Shown here: piece by piece, positions 1 through 13,079 of the stretch
How positions within the stretch are numbered: the stretch's first letter is position 1
Layout of the letters: the number at the start of each line of letters is the position of its first letter
DNA from: Entoloma clypeatum
Lineage: Eukaryota; Basidiomycota; Agaricomycetes; Agaricales; Entolomataceae
Assembly: GCA_963565915.1 (NCBI GenBank)
Contig: OY751485.1
Coordinates: 2,976,001 to 3,040,000, forward strand
Reading direction: 5' to 3'
DNA: 64,000 nucleotides
Program-made: the position numbers and the translations under genes
The notes under the pieces: generated by a model
What the model was told of the DNA's origin: nothing
Databases searched by the model: none
The model's input: only the letters and a program-made list of their open reading frames with translations

Positions 1-3000
1 GCGATCTCAAAATCGTCCATGGTTCGGGGAAACACGATCAATCGAAGGAAGTCTAGCCGAAGACTCATATGCTGCATGATGACGTAGGATAATTCGAACT
101 CTGCCTCTTTGAAACGCCTGCGCGCCGAACTCAGCATAGCCTCTGCAACGGCAGAAAGCGGATTGTCCGGTTTGGGTGTGTGCGATATCCTGAAAGTCTT
201 GGATTCCCGACTTGCGCCCTGACGCTGAATATCCAAATTGGATTGAAACTTATTCACATATGCAAGTAGTTTGGGGATGGTTCCGACAGTGGCCACGGCG
301 ATGATCTCAGAGCCGGTTACGTTGAAGGATAGTTGAAGTGATCTTTCTTCCGCATCTGCATGAAGCGGCGCCATAGACCAATCATCAAACACTTTGACCT
401 CTAAAGGTGCGGCACTGGAAGAACATATTGTCAATGAACAGATCTAACAGCCGCAGCCTGTATGTATGACTGACCGATAGTGAAGTAATTTCTGATGATC
501 TGACTCCAGCGAGATAATTAAGGGTCCACTGGTCAAGTGCAACTCCATCATCGTCCGACCTCTCTCGGTGGCATCGCTCGGAGTACTTTCTGCATTGCGA
601 ACCGTCTGGAAGACGCAATTGGGAACATGAGCATGACCAGCAATGTTGCCTTTGGCAAAGATGGTAAGATCAGTGACGAAGACAGACACTTCGTTCCGAA
701 CTCCAGTCAGTTTTGTGCGCACAAGGGCGTCGTGAAGGTCAAGTGTCACAGAACAGATGGATTGTCCTAGGTCGACCTCTAAAGTGACATGTCGGATCCG
801 AACAATGATAGCAGTGTCCAGTATTTCTTTTCGAGGTCGTAGCTGCAAAGCCGTGTTCGTTGGTACTTTAGGCGCTATCTTGACCGCAACAGCAGGCTGA
901 CTGTTGATCATTGGAATGCGGTCCAGCCAAACGGCTTTGAAGCAGAGAATGTCTTGTAAACGAGAAAATCGTACGACTCCAAGAATCTCAGTGTCTAAAA
1001 TCACTGAGATAGAGCTGAGGGACAGGTCTTGATCAGAGTCAACCTTGGCAAATGTGACAGAAAAAGCAAGGTTGCGGGCGTCCAGCTTGGCGCAATCCTC
1101 ACTCAGGAAACCATGTTTAAGACCAAGTGTCAGGCCACCAACGTTGCCAGTGAATGTCACTTTTCGAGCGCCAGGGGAAATATTGACAACGAAACCTCCG
1201 CTATTCCAATGTAACCCTGCAATGACATTGACGTCGGGTTTACAAGTCAATTCAAGCTTCGACTGGTCGATGCGAAGGCTAAAGCTGATGCGCAGGCTTG
1301 AAACAGCTGATTCGATATGTTCGTGTTCCATGGGAATTGTTGGAAGTTCGGATGGAGAACTCAAGCTAGGACGGGAGGTATCGTTCAAGCTAATCTTGTG
1401 GAGGCGTCTGTCCACGTGACTGACGAGTTCAGTTAGAAAGGGCAACAAGCTGGGTCTGAGCGCATTCTGGCTGGAGTGCACAGTGGCTTTGAACATGAGA
1501 GTAGATGGCTCTAAATGGGACGTGGCGAGTGGTTGAGACGCAGGCGCAGCTCGGTACTCTGCCCAAACAGACACAATAGGAAGGTTGAAGACCTCGACGC
1601 CCAATTCCATGACCTGCTCATCAGATGGCTCTTGGTGATGGTGCACATATCTGCTTCGATAGAGGTTTGACGCTGAGCCGCTGTAGACGCGCACTTTGCC
1701 ACTCAAAAAAACCAAGGAACAGAAGACGTTGGAGGCAGGGAGTGATGTATAATGGCTTTCGGAATCGAATTCCTTCTCTTTCTCGGGGCGAATTGCATTC
1801 ACCTGACTGGATGGAGTACGAGGGATGGTCGTAGACAACTTCTCCATTCGGTCTTTTCCTCGTTGATATACATCGATCAGAGAGAAGACGTAGGATGGGA
1901 TGTTCGAGTCAAGGTCAAGAATAAATCCGCTGACATTGGCGCCTATCCAGATATGGCGAAAGGATGCTGTGCGTTTGGAGCGGAGCTGGGCTGCCATCTC
2001 GGGATAGAGCAGCATATTGCGAGTTTGATGATTCTTGCTTGAGAAATCACCGGGAACAGATTGCCTGAAACTAGGGGCCGTAAGGCATTAGAAGTGAACT
2101 GGGGACGAAGAGCGTACTGCGGTATGAATTGGAACGAAAAGCAATTCATAGTGGCCTGGCCTGTTTCGCCACGATGTGTTTCAAATATGATGGATTTGAT
2201 AGACCACAAGAAAGCAGGGACTGCGGTAGAGTCTCTACTCCCTGATCTTGGCAACTCAAGATCCAGGTTATGTGTGAGTGGGAATGCAAATCCGACATTC
2301 CGGATCGAAATGCGGACGATGTAGTCTTCTAACCAAGATCGATGTACAGTGTGAGTGTCCCGCATCCTTACTTCAAAAGTTTTCAAGATACTACGAGCCT
2401 TCTCTTCGAAGGCGGCAAGTTCAAGAGCTCGTTGGTTTTTATGGTCAAGCATCTCCAACTTCGTTTGAAAGGATTATCAGTTGAACTGAAGAGGCATAGG
2501 CGAAAACATTACCTGGAGGTGATCAATAAAATCTCCGATCTCTCCTATTGAACTGGGTTGTATTACTGCATGAATTTTAGTTCCTGATAACTGGACAGCG
2601 GTAATGGCTCGTTCTTCGGAATGTTTTCTCTGTGCAGTTGCCTCCAAGTCGATGATCACGAAGGCAGAACGGTGATCTTTTTTGAATCCGAGGCGGTGTT
2701 GGCAAGGAGCACTATAGGGAGTGAGGGAGAAAGCTAAATCCGATAAAGTGATTTTCCAGGCCACCTCCTTTCGATTGTCAATGCCACCACTAATGTCAAG
2801 GCATTCGAGATAGATCGTGGAAGAAGGTCCCTCCAAACCCACCCGAAAGCCACGAATTTTCATAAAACTACTATGTACGATTGTGCTTGTCCGATTGTCT
2901 ACAGGGTTCAGTGTCGCCGGTGTGCTCCGCCGTTGTTGAGTTTCTTGCACTAGAGTAACAAGGTCATTGAAGTCCTGCCCAAACTTCTGCTGAACGATGA

Positions 3001-6000
3001 GAAGCGTGTCCCAATGAGAAGGTTTGACTTTGAGTTCCACAAACTCGAGCAATGTAACTGTATGAATGGTTGTCCCATTGTATTGACCCGTAGCTGAAAT
3101 GGGAGGCAGAACAAGCTTCACGCGCGTTTTTGGCTCCGTGTCAAGCGGATGTGGCTTGGTCGAGATACTGAGAATCATTGGCCCTATCTGCAAACCAAAG
3201 GTGTACTCTAGACCAGGAGTCGACAGTTTGGAAGAGTTCAAGTAGCCAATAGTGGAGCTTGCTTCCCAGGAAAGCCATGTGCCGTGCATGACTTGTAAAG
3301 AAATGCCGATACGAGAGAGTTTGCCCTGAATCTGGAAAGTCAGACTTCGCGAGGATGAACTGGTGCGTGTAAATTTATTCATGGGTACTTGATGCAGTTC
3401 GGAAAGGAGAGCCTGAATGGTGGCCTCCACACCCGGGAGATAATCGGCTCTCCATTCCTCAATGAACCGATACAAACGAAGGGCGCTTCGTGGAACATGG
3501 ACTTGCAGGTCAGTCGCAAAAACCAACCGAAGATCCGCATTTGGCGAGACATCTTGGCGCAGGACAGAATTCACCCTTCCCTCTGCAAGTTCGACAGCAG
3601 CCAAAATATCTTGATCACTTCCTTTGGCTAGGCCAGATGGGGAATGCGCGCGAATATATATCTGATGAAAAAGCACGGAGGTATTCATCCTCTGGCTGCC
3701 ATTCTTTGGAGAGAGAAGGGAAGATGTACCGCGTACGTTCGATAATCCAAACTCGAACACAAGGTTCTCAGCAGCGGCTTGGATACATAAGCTGTGGAGA
3801 GAAAAGACGATGTCGATGCTCTGTGATGGAGGGATGTCCCTCGTAGTGGCACCGAAAGACGCAGGTTGTGTATGCCTTGTTGCCGATTTTGGGTGATATG
3901 ATCTCCGCACATGCAGAATACGTTGCGCAAAACTCATGAGATGCGGGAACATGGACAATGTGACGACGCCAAGAGAGATCGAGACAGTCGATTTTTTAAC
4001 ACCTTGAATGCTTTTGTCGTTCAAAGACGTTTGCGACATGGCCGCCAAATTAGAGGATGATAAATGAAGAACTTCCGTATGGCGAATCCACATTCCTGCG
4101 CGCAGATCCGTAATTGTCAGTTGGTTCGATGAGGCAGACGAGGCGTCCAAAATTACAATAACAGTGTTGGTAAGTCGGACAGATATTGAGGAGATCGGGG
4201 TGTTTTTAGGACCCGAAGCTGATGAGGCTTTGTCGGCTCGCAAAATCGGGAAAAATAGTTCCAAAGAGGCAAGATGAGCAACGTTGTAGGCATCTAGGTC
4301 GAGGCCAACCAAACGTGCCTCCAATAACGAGTTGAAATCGTCTGGATCGATTGCTATCTGGCTTGTGTTTGAGCGCCAGGTATCACGTTGGTTCAATTGT
4401 AAATGCCGGAGGGAATCGCGAAGATGAGAGAGGAACCTGAATATGATATCTGTACGCAGTATATGCGGGGTATCGCTCTGAATGAGGTAAGACGGCTGTA
4501 TAGTGGAAAGAGGGTCGAAAGTGGCATTCCCTCCCGAGAGTCGGATGACATCGGCGACTATCTGCTGCGTCAAGTACGAAGAATGATCCTTCCATCTCTT
4601 GATTATAACGCCAAACTGCTTTGCATTACGAGCCAGAGCAATGCACGTCGCTAACAGGTAACCTGGCCCGCGATGACCAATGCGCAATATAGCGGTTTTC
4701 CCGGCAATGTCCAAGGAATCTTGTGTAATAGTCGTTCTTGCATCTTCAGCAATGCAACTAAAAAGCGACTCGTGAGATCCAGGCGGCTGCACGGTTCGTT
4801 TGTCCAGGGATATGTCCAAGGTACATGACAAGCGATCGACTATGGCCTTGACTTCTATATTATCCTTCGTGATGATAGTAGAGGCGATTACTCCATGAAG
4901 ACTGCTTTGAAAGACAGCAATAACATTAAGAGGCTGTGTAGACTCTCCGGATGGGATAGGATGACTGTCGAGTGTAATGACCTGTTGTAGAACACGGACA
5001 ACCACCCAAGGCACGAAGAAGTCAAACAGTGTACGCGGGTCCGCGGTTGCCGACATAGACATGGAGCCAAGATGTATTGCCAGCATAGAGTCTATGAATA
5101 ACTCGGGCCCAAGAGGCTGCGAAAAGGATTACGTTGCAAAGTCAAGATTGATTTGGATGCAACGTACATTTTCTCTTAAGTCTTCTTCGAAATGAGCTAC
5201 TGCCAATAAGATAAGAGGTGTAATCCTGAGATCAACACCCCGGGTACATTTAAAACGGAAGGTACTAGAGTCTTGATCATCGCTGATGTTCAGTCGTTGC
5301 CAAAAATCATCCGAACTTTCTGTTGTAAAAGGGTGGCGGGGGTGTGTTGGGCCTAACCCGTGTAACACAGGATCCTGACATTTAGTGATATTAGACTCAA
5401 GGAGGAGAAGGAGGCCGAGAACGCACCCGCGCAAGAACGAAAGGAGAGGGTTGCCATAATATAGGAGACACAAGATGTTGTGCCGTATAGCGTCGGGTTA
5501 TCTGCAGGTAATGCATGAACATCGGCGCTTCAGCTTCAACACCGGGCGTATCTTGATCAAGCACTGTGAGTAAAGTGATCCGTGTCCTTGATGAGACTCA
5601 CTAGCAAAATCAGACCAGTCGCTCTCAGAACCACCATCTGTTAAATCCTCGTCATCGGATTCATCACCGCTGCTCATGTTCTCATTCTCTGCTTGATCCA
5701 GACGGATGATGGGGGTGGAGGTGCGAGTTTTCCTAGACAGGAAAATAAGATATGATGAACGGAACAAAAGGGGAAGAAGGTGTACGCAAGACGAGCATCT
5801 CGATCAGCTTCTGAAATGCCTTCTTCCACGTCTGAATCACAAATTCGAGTGACACCTGGCGAGCGAAACTTCGCAGGGCGTTCCCTCATTGAATTCGGTC
5901 GCTTTAGCTTAACATGTTTTTGCGGCGCGGGAAGTATCGGCTGTGGTAGATACAATCCATCCTTATGAACTGTCGTTTCTCCGATGGACATTAGTAGCAG

Positions 6001-9000
6001 ACTTGGCGATCAGGGAAGAAAGTTTCTACTTCGATGGACCCCCTCGAATGCCAGTGGGCCAAGCATCTTACGTGCCCTCCCAGTTAACCGGTCTTGCTCT
6101 TCAATATAGGTGATCTGGTCTTGATTGGTCTTGCGATACCCACGAGGAGAGGAATAGAAGTCCAATTCGATGCTGGCAGTCATCTCCGCGGCCTCCAACC
6201 AGTCCTTCGTTGCATTGGACGGGGTCAACAATGTTTTCACAGAGATGTGTGGGATTCTCAAGGTGGCGACTTTCCTATGATACTGACCGCCGAGATCGTT
6301 GGTATCAAAAATCACCCCATGAGGTAATGAAATGACCAAAGCAGCATGGCCTGCTATCCAGGTGATATCAACAGAGCTAACAGTTGTCTTGACAAAGGTT
6401 ACTGGTGAAGTTGAGGGGAAGTTGAGGGAAAATCCCTTCAGGAACATCAATAAACCCACCATCTGGATCCGACGGGGGGAGGTATTGGTTGGCAGGTGCA
6501 TTCGCAAGGTCGGTAAAATTCAGCCGCAAAGCCTTCGCAGCCGCAGTTATCAATCTTGCATTATAGGCTGTTAGAAGGGATTTGATAGAGCCGAGGCGAA
6601 TCTCCCAAATACAAACATATGCCGCGGCTTTGGGCTGAGGCCCGAATAAGCGATTGGCGGTAATATCGAATCCTAGGGGAAGGTAAACGTCAGATTATTT
6701 TATTACACCTTGAGGTACTTACCGTCGATTACAATGATATCTTTCGTATCTGCAAAATTGAGAAATGTAACCCTCTCCGGATAATCAGTCACGACGCCTC
6801 CTGTCACAATGCCGAAATTGAGGGACATATCTACCGTCAGATGAGTAAAAGCAGAAAGGAGAAATTGTGAAGAACCAACCCATGTAATAGTCATGGAGAC
6901 GCAGATGCGACTGGACGTTGGTGACTTTGAAAACCAGACAGGCACCAATTCCAGTCTTGTTTTCATTCAAGTTACACGATTCATATCCAGGGAGACCGGT
7001 AGTGAGAATTATAGATGCATTCTCGATGAAAGATTTGATTCCAATTTGAAGTATATTATTCTGCAATTGGGTGAGGTATACAAGAAACAACGCAAAACGG
7101 ACGACGCACTTTTCCCTGCCGGTACTTGGCGATGATAGGGTCACCTGGTGGCAAATTCCGTTTTCTTTTGTCCAGATATTCATACAAGGTCGAAAAGTGT
7201 GTGAATGATCCAAAGTAATTTTCCCGTAAAACCACGAAATAACGTATGGACCATCCCAAGGCCTTGTAAGCAACATCGTGAAGCTGAATGATAAAGTCAA
7301 TATGTAGGCCCTGACACTGAGCAAGTACTGTTTAATACCGTGAATCTCAGATTCAGTTGGTCGATGTGTTCTTCACGAATGTCAGAGAAATACAGGTAGG
7401 ATCCCTCGGTATGCAATAAGCGCATCCGGGCGAGGTTGTGGCCGTCTCTGGGAGCATGTAATGCGTTCGTGTTCCATCGGGGCAAGGAGAGACTCAGTGA
7501 AATATCCGGGGCCTCGACTTTGAAAGGGACTGTTGTTGAATCCGGTCTATATTTGTTGGACAAAATATCGGCCTTTGTCTTGAGATAATCTCCTCGAGCA
7601 GTGAGTAGTGCTATAGTATAGTTCAGAGAAGCTTGATCGTGTCAGAAGACCAGAGTAACTTCGTTTCTCGTACCATTTTCGTCTGGAATCAAGGGCTTGT
7701 CAATGATATTGTGATCATTGGCATACATGTTGAACTCATAATGATGTAATTCGAGGTTGAATGCGTAAATCATAGGTATGAACCGCTGGTAGTCGCTTGG
7801 AGGCCCAGTAGTCCAGTCCTTCCCTAAGTCTGTGAACATATTAATGTGATCACGAATGAGGTAGAGAAAGGGTCTGTGTAGGGACACAGAAATAGACCAT
7901 GTACGTTTCCCGTTCCATTGCAATGGGGCCGGAAGATCGCAACGGACCTAGAAAATACTTCAGCGTCACTCGATAATAACGCAAGTGATGGGGTGAAGAC
8001 ACACGTTGCCTGAGTCTGCAGTGACAAGTCTTATGTCGTTTAAGGTCGAAGTCACAGTGATGCTATCAAACTGGACGTCCAGAGTAGGTTTGTACCCAAA
8101 CGGTCCTACTACCATAGGTAAAGCATAACTTATCGTAGAGCGACCCCCCACTGAAAAATGGATCGCTGCTGGTTCCCGAACTCGCTGTGTTTGCGGTTGT
8201 GGTGGATTGCTTTTTCCGTCCCATTGCCAGTCCTGAAGCCATCAGCATATCAGCACAGCCACTTCAAGAACGGATTTTGACCAACCTTGGAGGGCTCGCG
8301 GAATGGAATGTGTAAAGTCGTACAATCGCGCAACTCAAGGAGCACCCGCATTTCTGTCCATGTGCGTTTGTCGCCACATTTCAAGAAAGGGGTGACCTCC
8401 ACATCACGATACGTAGGAGGGAAAAATGTTCGCTGAAGCTCAACTCTGTATCGACTTGGTGAGTATTAATACATCAAAGTGGTCAATGAATATTTGCCTT
8501 TGACGGTCCGCCCAAGGACCATATCTGAAAAAACCTCCGCTCACAATTAGGTCAAATCCCCACTCCGGAGAGAGATCTCCGTTGCCGATATCTGGTAGCT
8601 CTGTTCGATTGCCCCCCACTCGCTCTGACATAGCTGGAACCTCGCCTACGACATCAAAATAATATGTAAGCTCCAGCAGGGGTGCTTCAAGAATCTTGCG
8701 TTGTATAGCATATTCCAGCAAGGTAAAATCTACGCTGACGGGTTCATCAATAGACTTACGCGCCTTCTGACGCGGTCGTGGGTGGGTTTGCTGCTTTCGC
8801 ATGGCGTGATGCTGGCGACGACGGAGAATATATTGCTGAGCGATAGACAGGAGATTGAGCCTTGTCCAAATCTTTGCAAATGGCCTATACGAGAGGTAGG
8901 CAGAGGTCCTATCGATTGTTGAGGACCTGCTATGATGTAAGAATCAAATCATTGAAGAAGCCACAACAACAAACTGGATAATGCGTCCATGGACAAGTTC

Positions 9001-10066
9001 ACCCAGTGAAGCTATTGAATCTGCGTAATCCTCGTTCTCGACATATCGAACAACGGCACTTTCAAAATTCAACGAGAGTAGCTGCTTATAGAGATCGAAC
9101 TTAGAGCGCGACTATTGAAAAGACGTCAAATTCAGCTCGACAACAGCAGAGAAGCAAGGCAACCTCGACAATGCCAAACGTTCCTTGTGTCCTCTGGAAT
9201 TCTGCGACGAGTAAATTGGTCGTTGAGGAATTCCCGCAAGTAATGGCTCCTTTTGTCACTTCAAGGCCAAGGGGCAATAAATCCTTGGGATCAAGATTTG
9301 GTAATTGGCGTTTCATCCAAACGATAGCATTTCGAACACTCGAAGGAATGGGGAGAGTGGTCTTGGAAAAAGGAGGAGGGTAAAAGGAGCCGGTGGGAGC
9401 TGCTGGAACCGATTATCAGTGCTTTTTTCTGAAAGGGTTGGACGAGACTTCCGGACCTACGGGGAAAGACTTTTGACTGGGTTGCCTACGGTCCGTGGAA
9501 CGGGGAACATGAGTGCCGGCTTCCATCTGCGACACGATGTTATCAAATGCAGGAGTCCTATTGTAAAGGAACCATTCAAAGCCTTGTAGAGACACGTGGA
9601 TACGACATTGCAAGGAAGGCGCAGTTGAGCGCTCTAACAACCGCTGGTTGATATCAAATGAATGGTGGAGGAAGTTGGATAAGAACCTTCTCCACCACCC
9701 GGGTGTAGACCTATATCACCTTCCGATATAGGCCTCCGAATCCAATACCTCCACTGGATCTGCCCTTTGACGATTCTTATGGTTTGATTGCTAGAATGAT
9801 AACTGAAATCCTTGAGAAGTATTCTTCCAGCTATCAGAGAAAAATGGATGGAGCCTGGAACGATGGCTGTGAGGTCCAACGGGACCGAAAGGTAGAGGGG
9901 ACACACCAATTTCAATCCATGTGCTTGAAGCATCCTGGCCCCAGTACAAAAGGCGGATGAAGCGGCCAATAAAGAAGCCCAAGAAGCGATTCCAGTGAAA
10001 GACATAGAGGATGAGAGCAATAGAAATGCATAGACACGACACGAAGAACAGTCTGTCCAACTCCAT
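1..10066 (-). CDS. csf1: Csf1-like bridge-like lipid transfer protein (partial, multi-exon)
   Basis: Csf1 (animal BLTP1/Tweek) is a very large ER-anchored tube protein that moves phospholipids at membrane contact sites; in yeast it supports GPI-anchor synthesis and cold growth. The first exon (ATG at 10064-10066) encodes MELDRLFF, then a hydrophobic anchor and the GFFIGRFIRLLYW segment. After a short intron (GTGTGT...CACAG, about 9890 down to 9850) it continues with GRILLKDFSYHS and KGQIQWRYWIRR, the N-terminal Csf1 signature. Later family-like blocks are GFEWFLYNR (about 9.55 kb) and LPNLDPKDLLPLGLEVTKGA (about 9.3 kb). Many exons follow, with long ones at about 2477-5086 and 444-2015. The coding sequence still runs at position 1 (FRISHTPKPDN; LDFLRLIVFPRTMDDFEI), so the C-terminus lies outside. 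No premature stops were seen in exons. Exact exon borders were not all resolved. The divergent neighbour starts 47 bp upstream. Confidence 0.85.
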
Positions 10067-10113
10067 CGTCACGGAGTTTCACCAACCCCAAAGCCGATTA
10101 CATAATTCTAAAA
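10067..10113. promoter_or_regulatory. Shared divergent promoter region
   Basis: Only 47 bp separate the start codons of the minus-strand csf1-like gene and the plus-strand twin-CX9C gene. The core promoters and 5' UTRs of both must overlap here or lie in each other's first exons. No clear TATA box was seen. The bidirectional role is inferred from geometry alone. Confidence 0.5.
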
Positions 10114-10348
10114 ATGACTCCCTTGCCATCTCCTCTGCGAAGACTAGCCGTTCATTCAACCTCCACCTGCTCCTCCCAGGCCTCTGCATATGGAAAGTGC
10201 ATTCTTGCCACATACAATGATGTCAAGAAAGATGCTTGTTGCCAAGAGTTCGCAAAATTTGCAGAGTGTCTCCACAGAGCAGTAAGTTCATTTGGCCTGC
10301 TTGCACTGACTTTGCTGATAACTCTTACAGATGGGAAGGAAGTGGTGA
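10114..10348 (+). CDS. Small twin-CX9C mitochondrial protein, NDUFAF8-like
   Basis: Two exons, 10114-10281 and 10331-10348, flank a 49-nt GTAAGT...TTACAG intron. The 61-residue product holds a perfect twin CX9C pair: CSSQASAYGKC followed by CCQEFAKFAEC, then a short MGRKW tail supplied by exon 2. Twin-CX9C proteins are imported by Mia40 into the mitochondrial intermembrane space and fold through two disulphides. Spacing and the AxAYGxC...EFxxxxxC pattern resemble NDUFAF8, an assembly factor of respiratory complex I. The N-terminus (MTPLPSPLRRLAVHS) could serve in targeting. Without the second exon the reading frame would run into intron sequence, so the splice is needed. Another small CHCH protein (for example a Cmc family member) is the alternative. 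Confidence 0.75.
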
Positions 10349-10438
10349 TTTGCCTGTCACCACGATTATACCAACCGTTTCCCAGGAAGGATATATAGTC
10401 CATTGAGCCTACGACAATGCAGATTATATCATAATGCC

Positions 10439-11317
10439 TCATGTGGCGAGTCCACCAGGAATGCTCCCACCACTGTCGGAAGAGTGATTAGTACCACCCT
10501 CTCTCCTCCGCTGAGAACTTGTTCGAGGGAGGGACCTCGTGCCTGTTAGCCAAGGTGTTGTGTTCGGGAAGGGAAGGGAAGTATCAGCACTGCTTGTGCG
10601 CCCCGTTTGCGGGGGGTTGCGCAGGTGGGCGATGATGGGCGCCAGACGGAGATCGATGACATGGGGCAAGGTGTCGTTGGATGAATAGATTTTTGAATGC
10701 TGGGCCATGAGGGTTAGGATTTGACTTGATGACTGGGAAGTTGACGAGGATGATAATACAAGCGATGGAGACGGTGAAGTGGGTATCGGGAGGAGCATAT
10801 CGCGGGTATCAGATTTGGCGCCGTTTTCAATGAGAGACGCCTCGTATGCGATTGTCGTGAGCACCAACTGGAGAAAGATGATGAGAAAGTCGAGACCTAG
10901 GAGCTGTAGCCTGGATGGTGCATAGACTGCCCATGGACTTTGTAAAGGATATGGCAAGGACGGACCTGTCAACCTACCTAGTCCAACGAAGTCAAGCACG
11001 ACGGCTCGCCCGTCTGCAGCCCCTTGTGTTGCATGATACCACAGACTCGATGCGTTGAACAACAATATGTTCGCAAAGAAGAATCGGAGGGACCTCGATG
11101 CGACGGCATCGAGGTCCCTCGGTTTGGAACACTGGAATTGTGAGGCAAGGCGACAGAGAAATGGCCAAAGTGAAGGCGAGAGGATGAAGGAGAGTGTGTG
11201 TAGTTGATACAGGAGGGCGTCCAGCTAGCAGAACATGTCTCGTTAGACATGGAAAACGGGCAGAGGAAACACAGAACTTGCAGAGAGGATGATATGCTGT
11301 CGCTGAGCATGATACAT
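10439..11317 (-). CDS. DUF1746-type fungal membrane protein (Dsc4-like candidate)
   Basis: Three exons are inferred: 11282-11317 (MYHAQRQHIILS), 10978-11224 (LDALLYQLHTLSFILSPSLW onward) and 10439-10926, about 256 residues. Exon 2 contains LRFFFANILLFNASSLWYH; exon 3 begins YAPSRLQLLGLDFLIIFLQL, a strong membrane segment. A Ser-rich tail ends at the TGA at 10439-10441. This order (short polar start, LDAL helix, LFNASSLWYH, late hydrophobic helices) matches my memory of the fungal DUF1746 family, which includes the Dsc4 subunit of the Golgi/endosomal Dsc E3 ligase complex; the exact subunit is uncertain. Intron 1 (11225-11281) uses GC-AG splice sites, required to keep frame. The gene converges on the twin-CX9C gene with a 90-bp gap. 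Confidence 0.65.
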
Positions 11318-11888
11318 ATTTAAACAATTTGGGTCACATGCAATTCCTCTTGCAGTGTTTGAAAATCGATTTTTGGCTGTGAAAATTACTCGGATAAGAT
11401 GTTTCTGCTGTGAAGCCGTGTGAGTAGGGTCTATATGGATGATATTCTGTGTGTTCTGGAATAAAGGAGAAGTAGGGGAGAGACAGTATGTAAAGGTGGT
11501 TTGCGGGGGGGCTTTGGAGCTTGGGAAATGCACGCCCAGAAGATCACGTGACTTCGTCATGTCTCGGGCGCGTGAGAGTGACTGGTGCTCATTTTGGGCA
11601 TGCGAAAGAAACATGTTGGCCCAAATGAGTGAGGAAAGGAAGCCAAAGCCCAGAGCACCAGGGGGCCAGATGCTAACATACCAGATGTCCAAATCTGAAA
11701 ACCCCCAAGAGGAGCCCAAGCTCACAACCCAGATTTGGACACATGGGAGAAACTGGCACCCAACAGAGTGAGAGCTAAGCAAACCACATGTATTCTATGA
11801 ACGAATGCATCAGCAAATCCAGATTGGGGTCAAACTGACATGTACTTTTTTATAGCAAACATCCCTATACAAGAACCACCCTGAAGCT
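11318..11888. other. Upstream region without recognisable gene
   Basis: This stretch holds only overlapping short open frames on both strands with no recognisable domain. It includes the 5' flank of the DUF1746-type gene. I see no gene that can be supported. Confidence 0.4.
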
Positions 11889-12166
11889 CTCAGTAAAAAG
11901 GCTGTGTAGGCAATGTGTCATGTGAATGTCAGGATGTGCAGATTCGTGCGGATTCAGCGCTTTTTCGAAAATTTACATGACAATTACCTGCAATTCGCCC
12001 ACTGTTGTCATCAATGCATGTCCTCATGACAGTGGGCAAATTGCAGGTAAATTGTCATGTGAGTGCAGATCCATGCGGATTCTGCTGTTTTTCGAAAATT
12101 TACATGCATCAAAACCTTCTCACCTGCATTTTGCCCAAATTTTGCCTACCCAGCCTTTTTACTGAG
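11889..12166. mobile_element. MITE-like inverted-repeat element
   Basis: Terminal inverted repeats lie at 11889-11913 and 12142-12166, with the shared core CTCAGTAAAAAGGCTG and one mismatch in GTAGGCAA. Inside is a second palindrome, 11976-12059, with arms catgacaattacctgcaatt and its near complement. A direct repeat ending tttttcgaaaatttacatg flanks it (about 11943-11979 and 12069-12105). No clear target duplication was found, so the superfamily is undecided. There is no coding capacity; it probably depends on an outside transposase. Confidence 0.55.
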
Positions 12167-12184
12167 GGCCTGAAGTGTCATAGC

Positions 12185-12266
12185 ATGCTGTAGTTCCCAT
12201 AGCCCTGAAGCACTGTAGCACTGTAGCATTCTATAGCATTTTAGCATTCCATAGCATTGTAGCATT
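12185..12266. repeat. TAGCAC/TAGCATT degenerate repeat, copy 1
   Basis: A run of short units such as gtagcactgtagcattctat recurs about every 10-13 nt. Similar runs are seen at about 24650-24830, 32690-32830 and 60080-60260, so this is a dispersed family rather than a simple local microsatellite. No coding sense was seen. Confidence 0.5.
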
Positions 12267-13079
12267 TAGTAGGATCATGACAATGTCTAGTCCAGGTACT
12301 TTTAGTATGCAAGCATCCTTCGTGAGCACAAGGTGTACACTGTATTCTATAATTCAACAACAAAGGCTCACAAATCTCACATGGTTATAGCACAAAGAAT
12401 ATATTAAACCATTTTATAGTGTATACTCGAGTACTATATATGCATAATCAGAGGTTGATAATTAGGATGTTGGCGAATGGCGCAAGCAGCATGGCCCCGC
12501 CCATACAAGTACGCAGGTGGGTCAATCATCAAGAACAAAGAGCATAGGCCCTAGTTCGAATGCGCCGGCACACTTGTGGACAGTACACCCTCCGTGTGAC
12601 AAAGATCACACCGCGGCAACATTGCCCAGTGGTCGACAACACAATGGCACATGAAGCACTGAGGCGACAAGGGGCACAGCACTGAGAGGTGAGAGATGTA
12701 TAATCCACTATCTAGAATGTTAGTTAGTCAGTAGAAAAATGAAAAAATGGAAGGTCGAGGGCAGACCTTGGTAAGTTCTACGTTTTTTCCCAGAAAATCT
12801 TGGGAAAACCCACAAACTTGAACAGAGGGAGTGAGGTCGGGACGAACCTGTAGACAGGCCCAGGTATTTTGCTTATATGGTAGCTTTGGCGGCGGGGCAG
12901 AAGGGAGCGAGGGAGCGAGAGAGGAAATGAGAGTTGTCAACGTGTCAACAAACTGTCAACATTGTCAATGATCATCAAGTCATGTGGTTGTGTTGAAATT
13001 GAAATGTTGGACTCCGGCAAGTTAACCTCTCCGTCCTTCTCTCTTCCACTGTGATGCACATGACTTCCAACAACCCCAC
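12267..13079. other. Non-coding interval
   Basis: AT-rich to mixed sequence with only short frames and no recognised domain. It joins the TAGCAC-type repeat to the first 21-nt minisatellite array. Confidence 0.35.

Noticed and set aside
11439..11771. Plus-strand 110-codon frame upstream of the DUF1746-type gene
   Set aside because: No domain, and an overlapping frame is equally open on the other strand.
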